A DNA stretch of 64,000 bases from assembly GCA_025057115.1 (NCBI GenBank), contig JANWWZ010000001.1, positions 248,001-312,000 on the forward strand, given 5' to 3'. The notes under the pieces are model-generated. The model had not been told where the DNA came from and did not search any database. It was given only the letters and a program-made list of their open reading frames with translations. The first letter of the stretch is position 1. Every line of letters begins with the position of its first letter. The position numbers were made by a program, and so were the translations under genes. Below, one piece after another: positions 45,672 to 54,113 of the stretch. Source of the DNA: Bernardetiaceae bacterium (GTDB taxonomy: Bacteria > Bacteroidota > Bacteroidia > Cytophagales > Thermoflexibacteraceae).

Positions 45672-46812
45672 TTTTTTTCTCTTGTGGCATGTAGTTGTTT
45701 TGTGGGCGTGCAACTCTCCCTCAACAAGTCCTCCCTCTTCGCCTATTCGGTCAGCTACTCAAGTAACTAAAGTTGTAGTCATCAATGCGCTTCAGGTTCA
45801 ACAAGCAGGCATTAAGTGGGATACTTTGCCATGGCGGCACATCGGAATGGTAGTTACGGCTAGCGGTACTTTAGAGGTCCCTCCCTCAGAACATATTTCT
45901 ATTACTGCTATAATGGGAGGCGTTGTCAAGCAAACTAATTTGTTGCCTGGAATGCTCGTTAAGAAAGGAGAAGTGCTAGCAATAATGGAGCATCCTGAAT
46001 ATGTGCGCTTGCAACAAAGCTATTTAGAAGCACGCAACCAAATGATTTATGCGGAAAAAGAACTTCGCCGCCAACAAGAGCTCGTTGCCGCCAACGCCAC
46101 TGCCCAACAAAAGCTAGAAGCCGCTGAAAGCAGTTTCAATGCTGCACAAATTCAAGTCAAATCCTTGGCTAGCCAATTGCAAATGCTGGGAATAAACATA
46201 GCACTCCTTCATCAGGGCGAAATCCAACCGCAAATATTGATTCGTTCTCCTGTCAATGGTACGGTTACTCAAGTGTACATTAACACGGGCAAATTCGTGG
46301 CAGCCAATGAAGCCATTTGTCAAATTATTAGTCGTGAGCATCTTCACGCCGTGTTGCACGTGTTTGAACGCGATATTATGAAGGTCAAAGTAGGACAACC
46401 TGTCACTTTGCGCATCATGGGAGCAGATAAATCCTATGAGGGTCAAATTATTTTAGTCAATCGCACCTTTGACAATACCACTAAAACTGTAGAAGTGCAT
46501 GCTCATCTCAAGCGCGATGATGCAAATTTAAAAGCAGGTATGTTCGTAGAAGCTCAGATTCATACACAAGACCACTTGCATCCCGTTTTGCCTAATGATG
46601 CTTTATTTAATGAAAATGACCAGTGGTATGCTTTTGTGCTTGCGGCTCAATCAGCGGATAGCTTTGCATTCGAAAAAGTACAAGTGTCAAGAGTAGCTTT
46701 TGAGGAAGGTTTTTCGGCAATTGTAGTTCCTCCTCAATGGAAAGGTAAACCCTTTGTGCAATCAGGTGTTTACTATTTGCTCTCTTTGCTCAAAAAGGCA
46801 GAGGAAGAGTAA
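45658..46812 (+). CDS. czcB: RND efflux periplasmic adaptor lipoprotein (CzcB/CusB type)
   Basis: A 384-residue membrane-fusion protein. The start at 45658 gives the lipoprotein signal MPRVDFFLLWHVVVLWAC; an ATG at 45622 would add 12 residues and overlap czcA further. Lipoyl-type halves (SITAIMGGVVKQTNLLPGML and RSPVNGTVTQVYINTGKFVA) surround a Q/A-rich alpha-helical hairpin (YLEARNQMIYAEKELRRQQE). Beta-barrel and membrane-proximal domains follow. It links the CzcA-type pump to an outer-membrane channel encoded elsewhere. It overlaps czcA by 14 bases. Confidence 0.92.
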   Translation: MPRVDFFLLWHVVVLWACNSPSTSPPSSPIRSATQVTKVVVINALQVQQAGIKWDTLPWRHIGMVVTASGTLEVPPSEHISITAIMGGVVKQTNLLPGMLVKKGEVLAIMEHPEYVRLQQSYLEARNQMIYAEKELRRQQELVAANATAQQKLEAAESSFNAAQIQVKSLASQLQMLGINIALLHQGEIQPQILIRSPVNGTVTQVYINTGKFVAANEAICQIISREHLHAVLHVFERDIMKVKVGQPVTLRIMGADKSYEGQIILVNRTFDNTTKTVEVHAHLKRDDANLKAGMFVEAQIHTQDHLHPVLPNDALFNENDQWYAFVLAAQSADSFAFEKVQVSRVAFEEGFSAIVVPPQWKGKPFVQSGVYYLLSLLKKAEEE

Positions 46813-46860
46813 CTAACATAGCAAGGAGTTTGATGCATTTACAACAACATCTCAGCCAGT

Positions 46861-47589
46861 ATGTGGACTATTTTCAAAAAGGAACTCAATAGTTTTTTTG
46901 GCTCCCTAGTGGGTTATCTGGTAATTAGCATTTTTCTGATTGCTACCTGGCTTTTTGTATGGCTATTTCCAGGTACTAGTGTACTGGACTACGGGTATGC
47001 TGGCATGGATAGTTTTTTTAGCATCGTTCCTTTTATGTTTTTGTTTCTTGCTCCAGCAGTTTGTATGCGCGCCTTTGCTGAAGAAAAGCGCAACGGCACT
47101 TTAGAATGGCTCCTTACCAAACCCTTGAGCGATTTAGAAATTGTCCTTGCTAAGTTTTTAGCTTCTTGGGCATTAATTGGAATTGCTTTGATGCCTACGA
47201 TAGTTTACTACTACTCAGTGTATCAACTGGGCTCTCCTAAGGGCAATATTGACACAGCCGCTGTCATTGGTTCATACGTAGGCTTATTGTTGCTGGGAGG
47301 AGTATTTGCCTCTATAGGTGTTTTTGCTTCTGCTCTGACAGATAGCCAAATCGCAGCTTTTTTGTTAGCGGTGTTTTTCTGTTTTGTGGTTTATTTTGGG
47401 ATAGGTGCAATCGCTTCGCTAGATGTGTGGTCGGAGAGTGCTTTTATTTTGGCGCAATTAGGGTTGGATTATCACTACAGTGCTTTAGGGCGTGGGTTGA
47501 TAGATTCGCGCAACGTGCTTTATTTGCTTAGTGTTGCTTTCTTGTTCAATTATTTAACTTGGCTGGTACTGCGCAGCCGCAAATGGTAA
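46861..47589 (+). CDS. gldF: Gliding-motility ABC transporter permease GldF
   Basis: A 242-residue inner-membrane permease of the ABC-2 type with six helices. MWTIFKKELNSFFGSLVGYL at the start and CMRAFAEEKRNGTLEWLLTK in the first loop are GldF hallmarks. With GldA (ATPase) and GldG it forms a transporter tied to gliding in Flavobacterium, though it is dispensable in some gliders. gldG, usually directly downstream, is missing here: radA follows after four bases. It lies 48 bases after czcB. Confidence 0.92.
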   Translation: MWTIFKKELNSFFGSLVGYLVISIFLIATWLFVWLFPGTSVLDYGYAGMDSFFSIVPFMFLFLAPAVCMRAFAEEKRNGTLEWLLTKPLSDLEIVLAKFLASWALIGIALMPTIVYYYSVYQLGSPKGNIDTAAVIGSYVGLLLLGGVFASIGVFASALTDSQIAAFLLAVFFCFVVYFGIGAIASLDVWSESAFILAQLGLDYHYSALGRGLIDSRNVLYLLSVAFLFNYLTWLVLRSRKW

Positions 47590-47593
47590 AAAA

Positions 47594-48973
47594 ATGGCTG
47601 CCAAATTAAAAACCGCTTACTTCTGCCAGCAATGCGGCTATCAATCTCCTAAATGGATGGGTAGATGTCCTGCATGCCAGCAGTGGAATACTTTTGCCGA
47701 AGAAGTCCTATCCAAAGAAGAGAAAACACAACTAGCGTGGCGCACCGAGAAAGAATCTTCTGCAAAACCCGTTCTTATTGATGAGATTGGATACATTGAG
47801 CAACCTCGCATAGTAACCCCGGACGGCGAACTGAATCGCGTGCTAGGGGGAGGTATTGTTCCAGGAAGCCTCGTGCTCATTGGCGGAGAGCCAGGCATCG
47901 GCAAATCCACCTTGCTACTTCAATTGGCCTTACGTCTTCCTTTGTCTGTTTTGTATGTTTCAGGCGAAGAAAGTCAGCAGCAAATTAAAATGCGCGCCGA
48001 GCGGATGGAAGGGGCTGAAAAAAAGCGCGCCAACCAATGCCATGTGCTTACTGAAACTGACATTCATTTGGTTTTCAAGCATATAGAGCAGTTGCAACCC
48101 CAGTTAGTCATCGTAGATTCCATCCAAACCCTATTTAGTTCGGCTATTGATTCAGCTCCAGGTAGCATTTCCCAAGTGCGTGAATGTGCTGCCCAACTGT
48201 TGCGCTATGCCAAAGAAAGCACTACGCCAGTAATACTCATCGGGCATATTACCAAAGAGGGGATGATAGCAGGTCCCAAGGTACTGGAGCACATGGTAGA
48301 TACTGTTCTGCAGTTTGAGGGAGATAGGCATTTGAGCTATCGCATATTGAGAACAATCAAAAATCGCTTTGGTTCAACTGCCGAGCTGGGCATTTATGAA
48401 ATGCAGTCAAGTGGATTGCGACAAGTAAACAACCCTTCGGAAATACTCCTTTCTCAGCGCGACTTGCCTATCAGCGGAATAAGTGTATCAGCTACCTTGG
48501 AAGGCAACCGACCTTTATTGATAGAAGTGCAATCTTTGGTCAGTCCAGCGGCATATGGTACTCCTCAGCGAAGTACCACTGGTTTTGATATTCGTCGGCT
48601 CAATATGTTGCTAGCTGTGCTAGAAAAACGCGGTGGGTATCGGTTAGGTGGGCAAGATGTATTTTTGAATATTGCTGGCGGCTTGCGCGTGGAGGACCCT
48701 GCTACTGACCTTGCCGTTTGCTTATCCGTTATTTCTTCCTACGAAGAAAAGATAATTCCACCAGATACGTGTTTTGCTGGTGAAGTAGGATTGGGGGGCG
48801 AAATTCGCGCCGTGAGCAGAATAGAAAGCCGCATCGCCGAGGCAGAAAGATTGGGATTCAAAAGGATTTTCATTTCGCGATACCATGCCAAAGGCTTGCC
48901 GACCAGTCGCTTTAATTTGCTCATCCAACCAGTGATCCATCTGAGCGAAGTGGTGGAAAAACTTATAGCATAG
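47594..48973 (+). CDS. radA: DNA repair protein RadA
   Basis: A 459-residue DnaB-like branch-migration helicase of recombination. It has an N-terminal zinc finger (CQQCGYQSPKWMGRCPAC), Walker A GGEPGIGKSTLL, Walker B VIVDSIQTL and the RadA-specific KNRFGSTAELG. A Lon-protease-like C-terminal domain includes LNIAGGLRVEDPATDLAV and FAGEVGLGGEIRAV. It starts four bases after gldF and is followed by a terminator hairpin. Confidence 0.97.
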   Translation: MAAKLKTAYFCQQCGYQSPKWMGRCPACQQWNTFAEEVLSKEEKTQLAWRTEKESSAKPVLIDEIGYIEQPRIVTPDGELNRVLGGGIVPGSLVLIGGEPGIGKSTLLLQLALRLPLSVLYVSGEESQQQIKMRAERMEGAEKKRANQCHVLTETDIHLVFKHIEQLQPQLVIVDSIQTLFSSAIDSAPGSISQVRECAAQLLRYAKESTTPVILIGHITKEGMIAGPKVLEHMVDTVLQFEGDRHLSYRILRTIKNRFGSTAELGIYEMQSSGLRQVNNPSEILLSQRDLPISGISVSATLEGNRPLLIEVQSLVSPAAYGTPQRSTTGFDIRRLNMLLAVLEKRGGYRLGGQDVFLNIAGGLRVEDPATDLAVCLSVISSYEEKIIPPDTCFAGEVGLGGEIRAVSRIESRIAEAERLGFKRIFISRYHAKGLPTSRFNLLIQPVIHLSEVVEKLIA

Positions 48974-48986
48974 CTTTAAGCAAAAT

Positions 48987-49023
48987 AAGCTAACCTTTTT
49001 ATTTGCAATAAGTTAGCTTTTTG
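48987..49023 (+). terminator. Terminator after radA
   Basis: A perfect 8-bp stem AAGCTAAC (48987-48994) / GTTAGCTT (49012-49019) is followed by TTTT. The loop of 17 bases is long but T/A-rich. Confidence 0.75.
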
Positions 49024-49053
49024 CTAACTTTCCTGCAAATAAACACTTTTGCC

Positions 49054-49794
49054 ATGCCAATTATGAAAACTGTCTTCTGGTTTGCTGCAATGGCATTAGC
49101 CACCACACCGCTATTGGCGCAAAACAAGATGAAATACACAGTCAAAAAAGGCGATACGGTTATTGGAATTGCTCGCCAATTTGGCATGAAGCCCCAAGAA
49201 CTCATGGCTTTGAATCGCCTTGCCAATCCAGACCGCATTAGAGAAGGACAAGAGCTAACAGTAATCCCCTCCCATGCACCAGAGGCGTTGGCTTCTGTTA
49301 CCTTGGTTGCAAAGCCTATTAAGCTAGATGATAACCGTCGCTATCATGTGGTAGCAAAAGGAGAAACCCTCAGCAGCATTGCACGCAAGTACAGTACCAC
49401 TGCAGAAGCGCTTGCTCAGTGGAATAATTTTATTTCTCCTCACACAAAACTAAAGGAAGGTCAAAAAATTATCGTAGGCACTTTAGATCAAAGTGTTGGC
49501 TCGCGTCAATTTATCACTGGTAAAGGGCGCATTGTCAACGAACGTGGCATGGGAGCTGTAATCAGTGGCATAGACAACCAGCTAAGTGTAGCCTTGCACC
49601 GAACTGCACCCGAAGGCACCATCATTCGCATCTACAACGAGAGCACTAAAAAAGCTGTCTTTGCCAAAGTAATTGGAAAACTTCCCAATATAGACAGTGA
49701 AAAGAAAATCATTGTCAAACTTTCCAAAGGAGCTTGCCGCGCCTTGGGCGTAGTAGGTGAACGCTTTCCCGTAGAGGTTACTTACGAAAAATAA
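49054..49794 (+). CDS. Exported LysM protein with double-psi-barrel-like C-terminus
   Basis: A 246-residue protein with signal peptide MPIMKTVFWFAAMALATTPLLAQ (the Met three codons later at 49063 is equally possible). Two LysM peptidoglycan-binding repeats follow: YTVKKGDTVIGIARQFGMKP and YHVVAKGETLSSIARKYSTT. The C-terminal 90 residues (LHRTAPEGTIIRIYNESTKK, IVKLSKGACRALGVVGERFP) have the pattern of an RlpA-like double-psi beta-barrel without an obvious catalytic aspartate. It is probably a periplasmic protein that binds the cell wall. Confidence 0.87.
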   Translation: MPIMKTVFWFAAMALATTPLLAQNKMKYTVKKGDTVIGIARQFGMKPQELMALNRLANPDRIREGQELTVIPSHAPEALASVTLVAKPIKLDDNRRYHVVAKGETLSSIARKYSTTAEALAQWNNFISPHTKLKEGQKIIVGTLDQSVGSRQFITGKGRIVNERGMGAVISGIDNQLSVALHRTAPEGTIIRIYNESTKKAVFAKVIGKLPNIDSEKKIIVKLSKGACRALGVVGERFPVEVTYEK

Positions 49795-49844
49795 TTTGAA
49801 AAGGGCGAAAAAAATACTAACGGCTTGAGACATGTTTGCCAGAT

Positions 49845-50039
49845 TTATTTTTTGAGCTGATATTTTCGCCTTATTTGGTTAATTTGATAAAGTTTTTGAG
49901 CCAAAAAACTCTTGGGATGTACTTGCGAAAAAAGTTGCAGCCATTCTTCAAACTGTTGTGATTCGGCATTGGCAAAAGCTGCAGCGTCGATATTTTTGCT
50001 TTCCAAAAACTGCACAAATTCTTTGCGGATTTCTTCCAT
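49845..50039 (-). CDS. Small conserved protein coupled to rfbB
   Basis: A 64-residue basic, helical protein (MEEIRKEFVQFLESKNIDAA at the start; HPKSFLAQKLYQINQIRRKY near the end). From memory the C-terminal KLYxIN-IRRxY pattern recurs in small uncharacterised Bacteroidota proteins; I know no function. Its ATG overlaps the rfbB stop in TAATG, so it is probably translated by coupling with rfbB. There is no signal or membrane helix. Confidence 0.75.
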   Translation of the reverse strand: MEEIRKEFVQFLESKNIDAAAFANAESQQFEEWLQLFSQVHPKSFLAQKLYQINQIRRKYQLKK

Positions 50040-51070
50040 TAGGTTGCTAGATTGGGCTCTGCAGCGTACTTATTTATGTACCATACGACGGTTTTTTCAA
50101 TTCCTGTGTCAAAATTTTCATCTGCTCGCCATCCTAGTTGTGTTTCAATTTTAGTGGCATCGATGGCATAGCGGCGGTCATGTCCAGCGCGGTCTTTAAC
50201 AAAAGAAATAAATTGCTTGTACGAGCCCGAAGGCAATGGCTTGAGGCGGTCCAAAATGTTGCAGATAGTGTGCGCTACTTGCAAGTTTGTCCGTTCATTT
50301 CTTCCGCCGATATTGTAAGTTTCTCCTTTGATGCCCTTATGATAAGCCAAGTTGATGCCTTTGCAGTGGTCTAACACATACAACCAGTCGCGAATGTTGA
50401 GACCATCGCCGTAGATGGGAATAGGTTGCTGGCTTAAGGCTTTGCGAATAATTACGGGAATGAGTTTTTCATCGTGCTGTTTAGGACCATAGTTATTAGA
50501 GCAGTTAGTTGTGATACAATTCATTCCATAAGTATGGACATAGCTTCGCACAATCATATCGCTGGCAGCTTTGGAAGCACTATAAGGACTGTTAGGAGCA
50601 TAAGGCGTAGTTTCAGTAAAAAAGCCAGTAGGACCTAGCGAACCATAGACTTCATCCGTAGAAACGTGGTGAAAGCGACAGCCTTCGTATGCCTCTTTGT
50701 AACAAAAGGGCTCTTTCATCCAATGATGGCGGGCTACGTCCAACAAGGTAAATGTTCCGTGTACATTAGTGCGGATAAAAGCTTCGGGTCCAGCAATAGA
50801 GTTATCCACGTGGCTTTCTGCAGCAAAGTGAATTACGCCCCGGATATCGTACTCTCTAAAAATAAACTCTACAAGTTGTCGGTTGCAAATGTCGCCTTTA
50901 ATAAACTTATAGCGCGGGTGAAAAGCTACTTCTTGGAGGTTTTCTAAGTTGCCTGCGTAAGTGAGCAGATCTAAATTCACTACAAAGTATTCTGGATTTT
51001 CCTGCAAAAAGTAAGGAATGAAGTTAGAACCGATAAAACCTGCCCCTCCAGTAACAAGTATGCTTTGCAT
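50039..51070 (-). CDS. rfbB: dTDP-glucose 4,6-dehydratase
   Basis: A 343-residue extended short-chain dehydrogenase acting second in dTDP-L-rhamnose synthesis. It shows the NAD-binding GGAGFIGSNFIPYFL, HFAAESHVDNSI, STDEVYGSLG and the catalytic YSASKAASD, with NNYGPKQHDEKLIP for substrate binding. The start at 51070 (MQSILVTGG) is standard; an ATG at 51094 would add eight residues. A -7 element TATATTTG lies on the minus strand at 51099-51092. rfbA, for the first step, is 2 kb away in a separate unit; rfbC and rfbD are not in the window. Confidence 0.96.
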   Translation of the reverse strand: MQSILVTGGAGFIGSNFIPYFLQENPEYFVVNLDLLTYAGNLENLQEVAFHPRYKFIKGDICNRQLVEFIFREYDIRGVIHFAAESHVDNSIAGPEAFIRTNVHGTFTLLDVARHHWMKEPFCYKEAYEGCRFHHVSTDEVYGSLGPTGFFTETTPYAPNSPYSASKAASDMIVRSYVHTYGMNCITTNCSNNYGPKQHDEKLIPVIIRKALSQQPIPIYGDGLNIRDWLYVLDHCKGINLAYHKGIKGETYNIGGRNERTNLQVAHTICNILDRLKPLPSGSYKQFISFVKDRAGHDRRYAIDATKIETQLGWRADENFDTGIEKTVVWYINKYAAEPNLAT

Positions 51071-51165
51071 AACGTAGTGTAATCCGATATGCAAATATAA
51101 AGTCAGGCGAAGTGTTTTTGCATACAGGTTTTGTATATTGGTTTTTCACTAAATAGTTTTTAGCC

Positions 51166-52395
51166 ATGCAGCCCGAGCCCTCTCAATTAAATATCGATCC
51201 AGTAACCTTTCGACAAGAAACCGATGCTTCCACTACCTCTGTTGAAAGTTCCTCTGAGTCTAAAGAGGAGAACCATCCGCTAGCAGTAGAGCCTGCAAAG
51301 AGCATTCGCGAGCAAATTAAATGGGCAGCAGAAGAAGCCAACATATTGCTAGAGTACACTGTGCATAAAGGCATTGAAATAGATGATGACACTTTTAATA
51401 CCATTATCGAGGCTAAATATATCAAAACATGGGACGCGGAAAAAGAAATCAATTTTTGGAAGGCATATCGCAACATTTCTATTGCCATTCGTCCAGCGAC
51501 AGTGCAAAGCATCAAAGCGGGAAAGGGATTTTATGGAAGGAAAGTTTCTTGGGTGCTAAAGTTATTAACAGGCAGGTGGTCTCAAGCTACAGTAGCCCAG
51601 TCGCGAATTGCTGTGCTGCGCTACCGAGCCGTTGCTATCGTAGTGCTTTTGATAATTATCATTGCTCAGATTTACTCTTTTACAGGCAGTGAACTGACAA
51701 AGGAAAACAAAGAACTGCGCCGCGCCTTTGATTCACTTTTAGTGAAGAGTTGGCTAGTGCATCAAAAACTAGTACAAGCTAATACTAATCCTTCCGCCAC
51801 TGCTGATAGTACTGAATACTGGCAATTGTACTACGAACTGGGAAAAGTGGAAACAATGCTAGAAGCGAATTTTAATTACATGATAGGCTGGCATAAGTGG
51901 TGGACACGAGCAGCAACTATTGGACTTTATACGCCTAATATTCAAAAAGATACAGCAGCTGTCATAGACATTGGCTGGGCTGCCCCTGATGAAAATTTTC
52001 AGCGCTATCGTCCTTTGGCGCGAATGGCTTATTCAGTGGATTTTCCGTTACAGGTGGTGAATATGTATTTATTACCCCTGTTGTACGGCATGATAGGAGC
52101 TTGCGCTTATGTGCTGCGCGAAATTTCCAAAGAAGTGCAAAATATGACCTACTCAAGCGACGACTCAGTTAATTATAACTTGCGCATCCAGTTGGGAGCA
52201 CTGGCAGGACTGATTGTGGGTTGGTTTCTTACTCCTTCTGGAGGAATGGCAGATAGTTTATTTAGTGTGTATAACTTAGGACCATTTGCATTATCTTTCC
52301 TGGCTGGATACAGCATCGAACTTGTCTTTTCTGCTATGGACAGGTTTATTACGGCTTTTTCTAACAAAACCGCTAGTAATACTAACGAAAAGTAA
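51166..52395 (+). CDS. Unknown multi-pass membrane protein
   Basis: A 409-residue protein. The N-terminal 50 residues are disordered and rich in S, E and P. A soluble helical part follows (about 55-145), then one membrane helix (VAIVVLLIIIIAQIYSF, near 165). An extracytoplasmic helical segment of about 120 residues comes next, and three more helices lie near the C-terminus (LYGMIGACAYVLREI, LAGLIVGWFLTP, LSFLAGYSIELVFSAMDRFI). I do not recognise the family, but the last segments look conserved in type. It ends one base before the start of the TSUP gene, so the two form an operon. Confidence 0.7.
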   Translation: MQPEPSQLNIDPVTFRQETDASTTSVESSSESKEENHPLAVEPAKSIREQIKWAAEEANILLEYTVHKGIEIDDDTFNTIIEAKYIKTWDAEKEINFWKAYRNISIAIRPATVQSIKAGKGFYGRKVSWVLKLLTGRWSQATVAQSRIAVLRYRAVAIVVLLIIIIAQIYSFTGSELTKENKELRRAFDSLLVKSWLVHQKLVQANTNPSATADSTEYWQLYYELGKVETMLEANFNYMIGWHKWWTRAATIGLYTPNIQKDTAAVIDIGWAAPDENFQRYRPLARMAYSVDFPLQVVNMYLLPLLYGMIGACAYVLREISKEVQNMTYSSDDSVNYNLRIQLGALAGLIVGWFLTPSGGMADSLFSVYNLGPFALSFLAGYSIELVFSAMDRFITAFSNKTASNTNEK

Positions 52396-52396
52396 A

Positions 52397-53197
52397 TTGA
52401 GCCTGTACGAAGTTGGTCTTTACTTGCTGCTGTTGCTGGCAGGGGCTTTTGCGGGGTTTATCAATACCTTGACGGGAAGCGGCTCGGTAGTAACCATTGC
52501 AGCGTTAATTTTCGCAGGACTGCCTGCCAATATTGCCAACGGAACCAACAGACTTGGGGTAATGGTGCAAACTTCTGTTGGCATGCTCACCTTTGCTCGG
52601 CACGGAAGAGCACATGTCAAAGGTTCCGAGTGGTTTATTATCCCTGCTGTGATAGGAGGCATGCTAGGTGCATGGGTAGCCACGCAAACCTCGGGTCAAG
52701 TCTTTGAGCGCTGGCTAGGGTTTGTCATGGTGCTGATGCTATTTATTATCCTCTACAAGCCGCAAAAATGGTTGCGCCAACATAGCCAAGCCGAGCAACA
52801 ACGCACATTGCTGAATTTACTTGTGTTTTTCGGCGTCGGGTTTTACGGTGGCTTTATTCAAGCAGGCATCGGCATCTTTCTAATGATAGCATTGGTGTTG
52901 CTGGCAAAGTTCAACCTCCAAGAAACAACTATTCTCAAACTCAGCGTAGTGTTTTTTATCAACATTCCCTCTCTGCTCATTTTCATTTACTACGGTCAGG
53001 TAGAGTGGGTGTACGGGAGCATTATGGCAATTGGTCAAAGCATAGGTGCTAACCTTGCTGCTCGGTTTGCCTTGAAAAGTCAGCAGGCAGCCTTGTGGAC
53101 TTATCGCCTGCTGGTGGCTGTGGTATTGCTCTCCATCTGGGAACTGTTTGACTTAGGAGAATATACGCTCAAAATTTTTACTCTTGTGCTAACTTGA
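52397..53197 (+). CDS. TSUP family membrane transporter (TauE/SafE)
   Basis: A 266-residue inner-membrane protein with eight hydrophobic helices and the TSUP repeats [18 protein letters not shown] and [20 protein letters not shown]. Members export or import sulfite, sulfoacetate, thiosulfate or other small anions; the substrate here is open. I chose a TTG start at 52397, one base after the upstream stop. It opens [20 protein letters not shown], right before the first conserved helix. An ATG at 52286 would overlap the upstream gene by 110 bases and add a non-conserved stretch. The 3' end overlaps rfbA by 20 bases, convergent. Confidence 0.87.
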   Translation: MSLYEVGLYLLLLLAGAFAGFINTLTGSGSVVTIAALIFAGLPANIANGTNRLGVMVQTSVGMLTFARHGRAHVKGSEWFIIPAVIGGMLGAWVATQTSGQVFERWLGFVMVLMLFIILYKPQKWLRQHSQAEQQRTLLNLLVFFGVGFYGGFIQAGIGIFLMIALVLLAKFNLQETTILKLSVVFFINIPSLLIFIYYGQVEWVYGSIMAIGQSIGANLAARFALKSQQAALWTYRLLVAVVLLSIWELFDLGEYTLKIFTLVLT

Positions 53198-54041
53198 TCA
53201 AATACTGTCCGTAACCGCTTTTGAGCAACGGTTGAGCAATAGCAAGTAATTGTTGGCGGTTGATATAACCCATTTTGTAGGCTACCTCTTCAATACAACC
53301 GATTTTGAGCCCTTGCCGCTCTTCAATGACTTGGACAAATTGCCCTGCTTGCATTAAAGAAGCAAATGTACCTGTATCCAGCCAAGCAGTACCGCGTTGG
53401 AGAACGCATACTTTGAGCTTTCCGCGGCGCAAATATTCTTTATTTACATCAGTAATTTCGTACTCGCCTCTGGCAGAGGGTTGAAGGCGAGCTGCAATTT
53501 CCAATACAGAGTTGTCGTACAAATACAGCCCTGGCACGGCATAATTTGACTTTGGTTGCTTAGGTTTTTCCTCGATAGAAATAGCATTCATGTTAGCGTC
53601 AAATTCTACTACGCCGTAGCGTTCTGGGTCAGAGACGTGGTAAGCGAATATCACACCGCCATCGGGGTCATTGTGGGACTGCAGTAAGCCAGACATGCCC
53701 GCACCATAAAAAATGTTGTCTCCTAGAATAAGCGCTACTTTGTCGTTGCCCACAAAGTCGCGTCCAATGACAAAGGCTTGCGCCAATCCATTAGGAACGG
53801 GCTGTATAGCGTATTCGAAGCGACAGCCAAGGTGGCTACCATCCCCTAACAACCGCTTAAATGCAGGTTGATCTTCAGGAGTAGTAATGATAAGTATTTC
53901 GCGGATGCCTGCTAGCATAAGCGTTGAAAGCGGATAGTAGATCATGGGCTTGTCGTAAACAGGAGCTAGCTGCTTGCTGATTGCCATTGTGATGGGGTAA
54001 AGCCGCGTGCCAGAGCCACCAGCCAAAATGATTCCTTTCAT
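53178..54041 (-). CDS. rfbA: Glucose-1-phosphate thymidylyltransferase
   Basis: A 287-residue nucleotidyltransferase making dTDP-glucose, the first step to dTDP-L-rhamnose. It has the signature [50 protein letters not shown], and [15 protein letters not shown]. The length matches the family. A good promoter lies just upstream (54080-54110) and overlaps the terminator of the large gene before it. The 3' end overlaps the convergent TSUP gene by 20 bases. Confidence 0.97.
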   Translation of the reverse strand: MKGIILAGGSGTRLYPITMAISKQLAPVYDKPMIYYPLSTLMLAGIREILIITTPEDQPAFKRLLGDGSHLGCRFEYAIQPVPNGLAQAFVIGRDFVGNDKVALILGDNIFYGAGMSGLLQSHNDPDGGVIFAYHVSDPERYGVVEFDANMNAISIEEKPKQPKSNYAVPGLYLYDNSVLEIAARLQPSARGEYEITDVNKEYLRRGKLKVCVLQRGTAWLDTGTFASLMQAGQFVQVIEERQGLKIGCIEEVAYKMGYINRQQLLAIAQPLLKSGYGQYLIKLAQE

Positions 54042-54050
54042 ACTAAAAAC

Positions 54051-54080
54051 AACAAGGCGAAGGCTTGAAACACCTTCGCC
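54051..54080 (-). terminator. Terminator of the large T9SS gene unit
   Basis: A perfect 8-bp inverted repeat GGCGAAGG (54056-54063) / CCTTCGCC (54073-54080), read on the minus strand, is followed by TTGTTGTTTTT. It lies between the stop at 54114 and the rfbA start at 54041. Confidence 0.8.
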
Positions 54081-54110
54081 AAAGTTACATGCCTTGAGCT
54101 AATTAGCCAA
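54080..54110 (-). promoter_or_regulatory. Promoter of rfbA
   Basis: On the minus strand, TTG (54110-54108), a 20-base spacer and TAACTTTG (54087-54080) fit the Bacteroidota consensus. The predicted start near 54073 lies inside the terminator hairpin, so transcripts made here would lack its first arm. Confidence 0.7.
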
Positions 54111-54113
54111 TTT

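Noticed and set aside
49804-49870. Inverted repeat GGCGAAAA...TTTTCGCC around the end of the LysM gene
   Set aside because: The loop exceeds 50 bases and one arm lies in the coding region of the 64-residue gene; probably chance.
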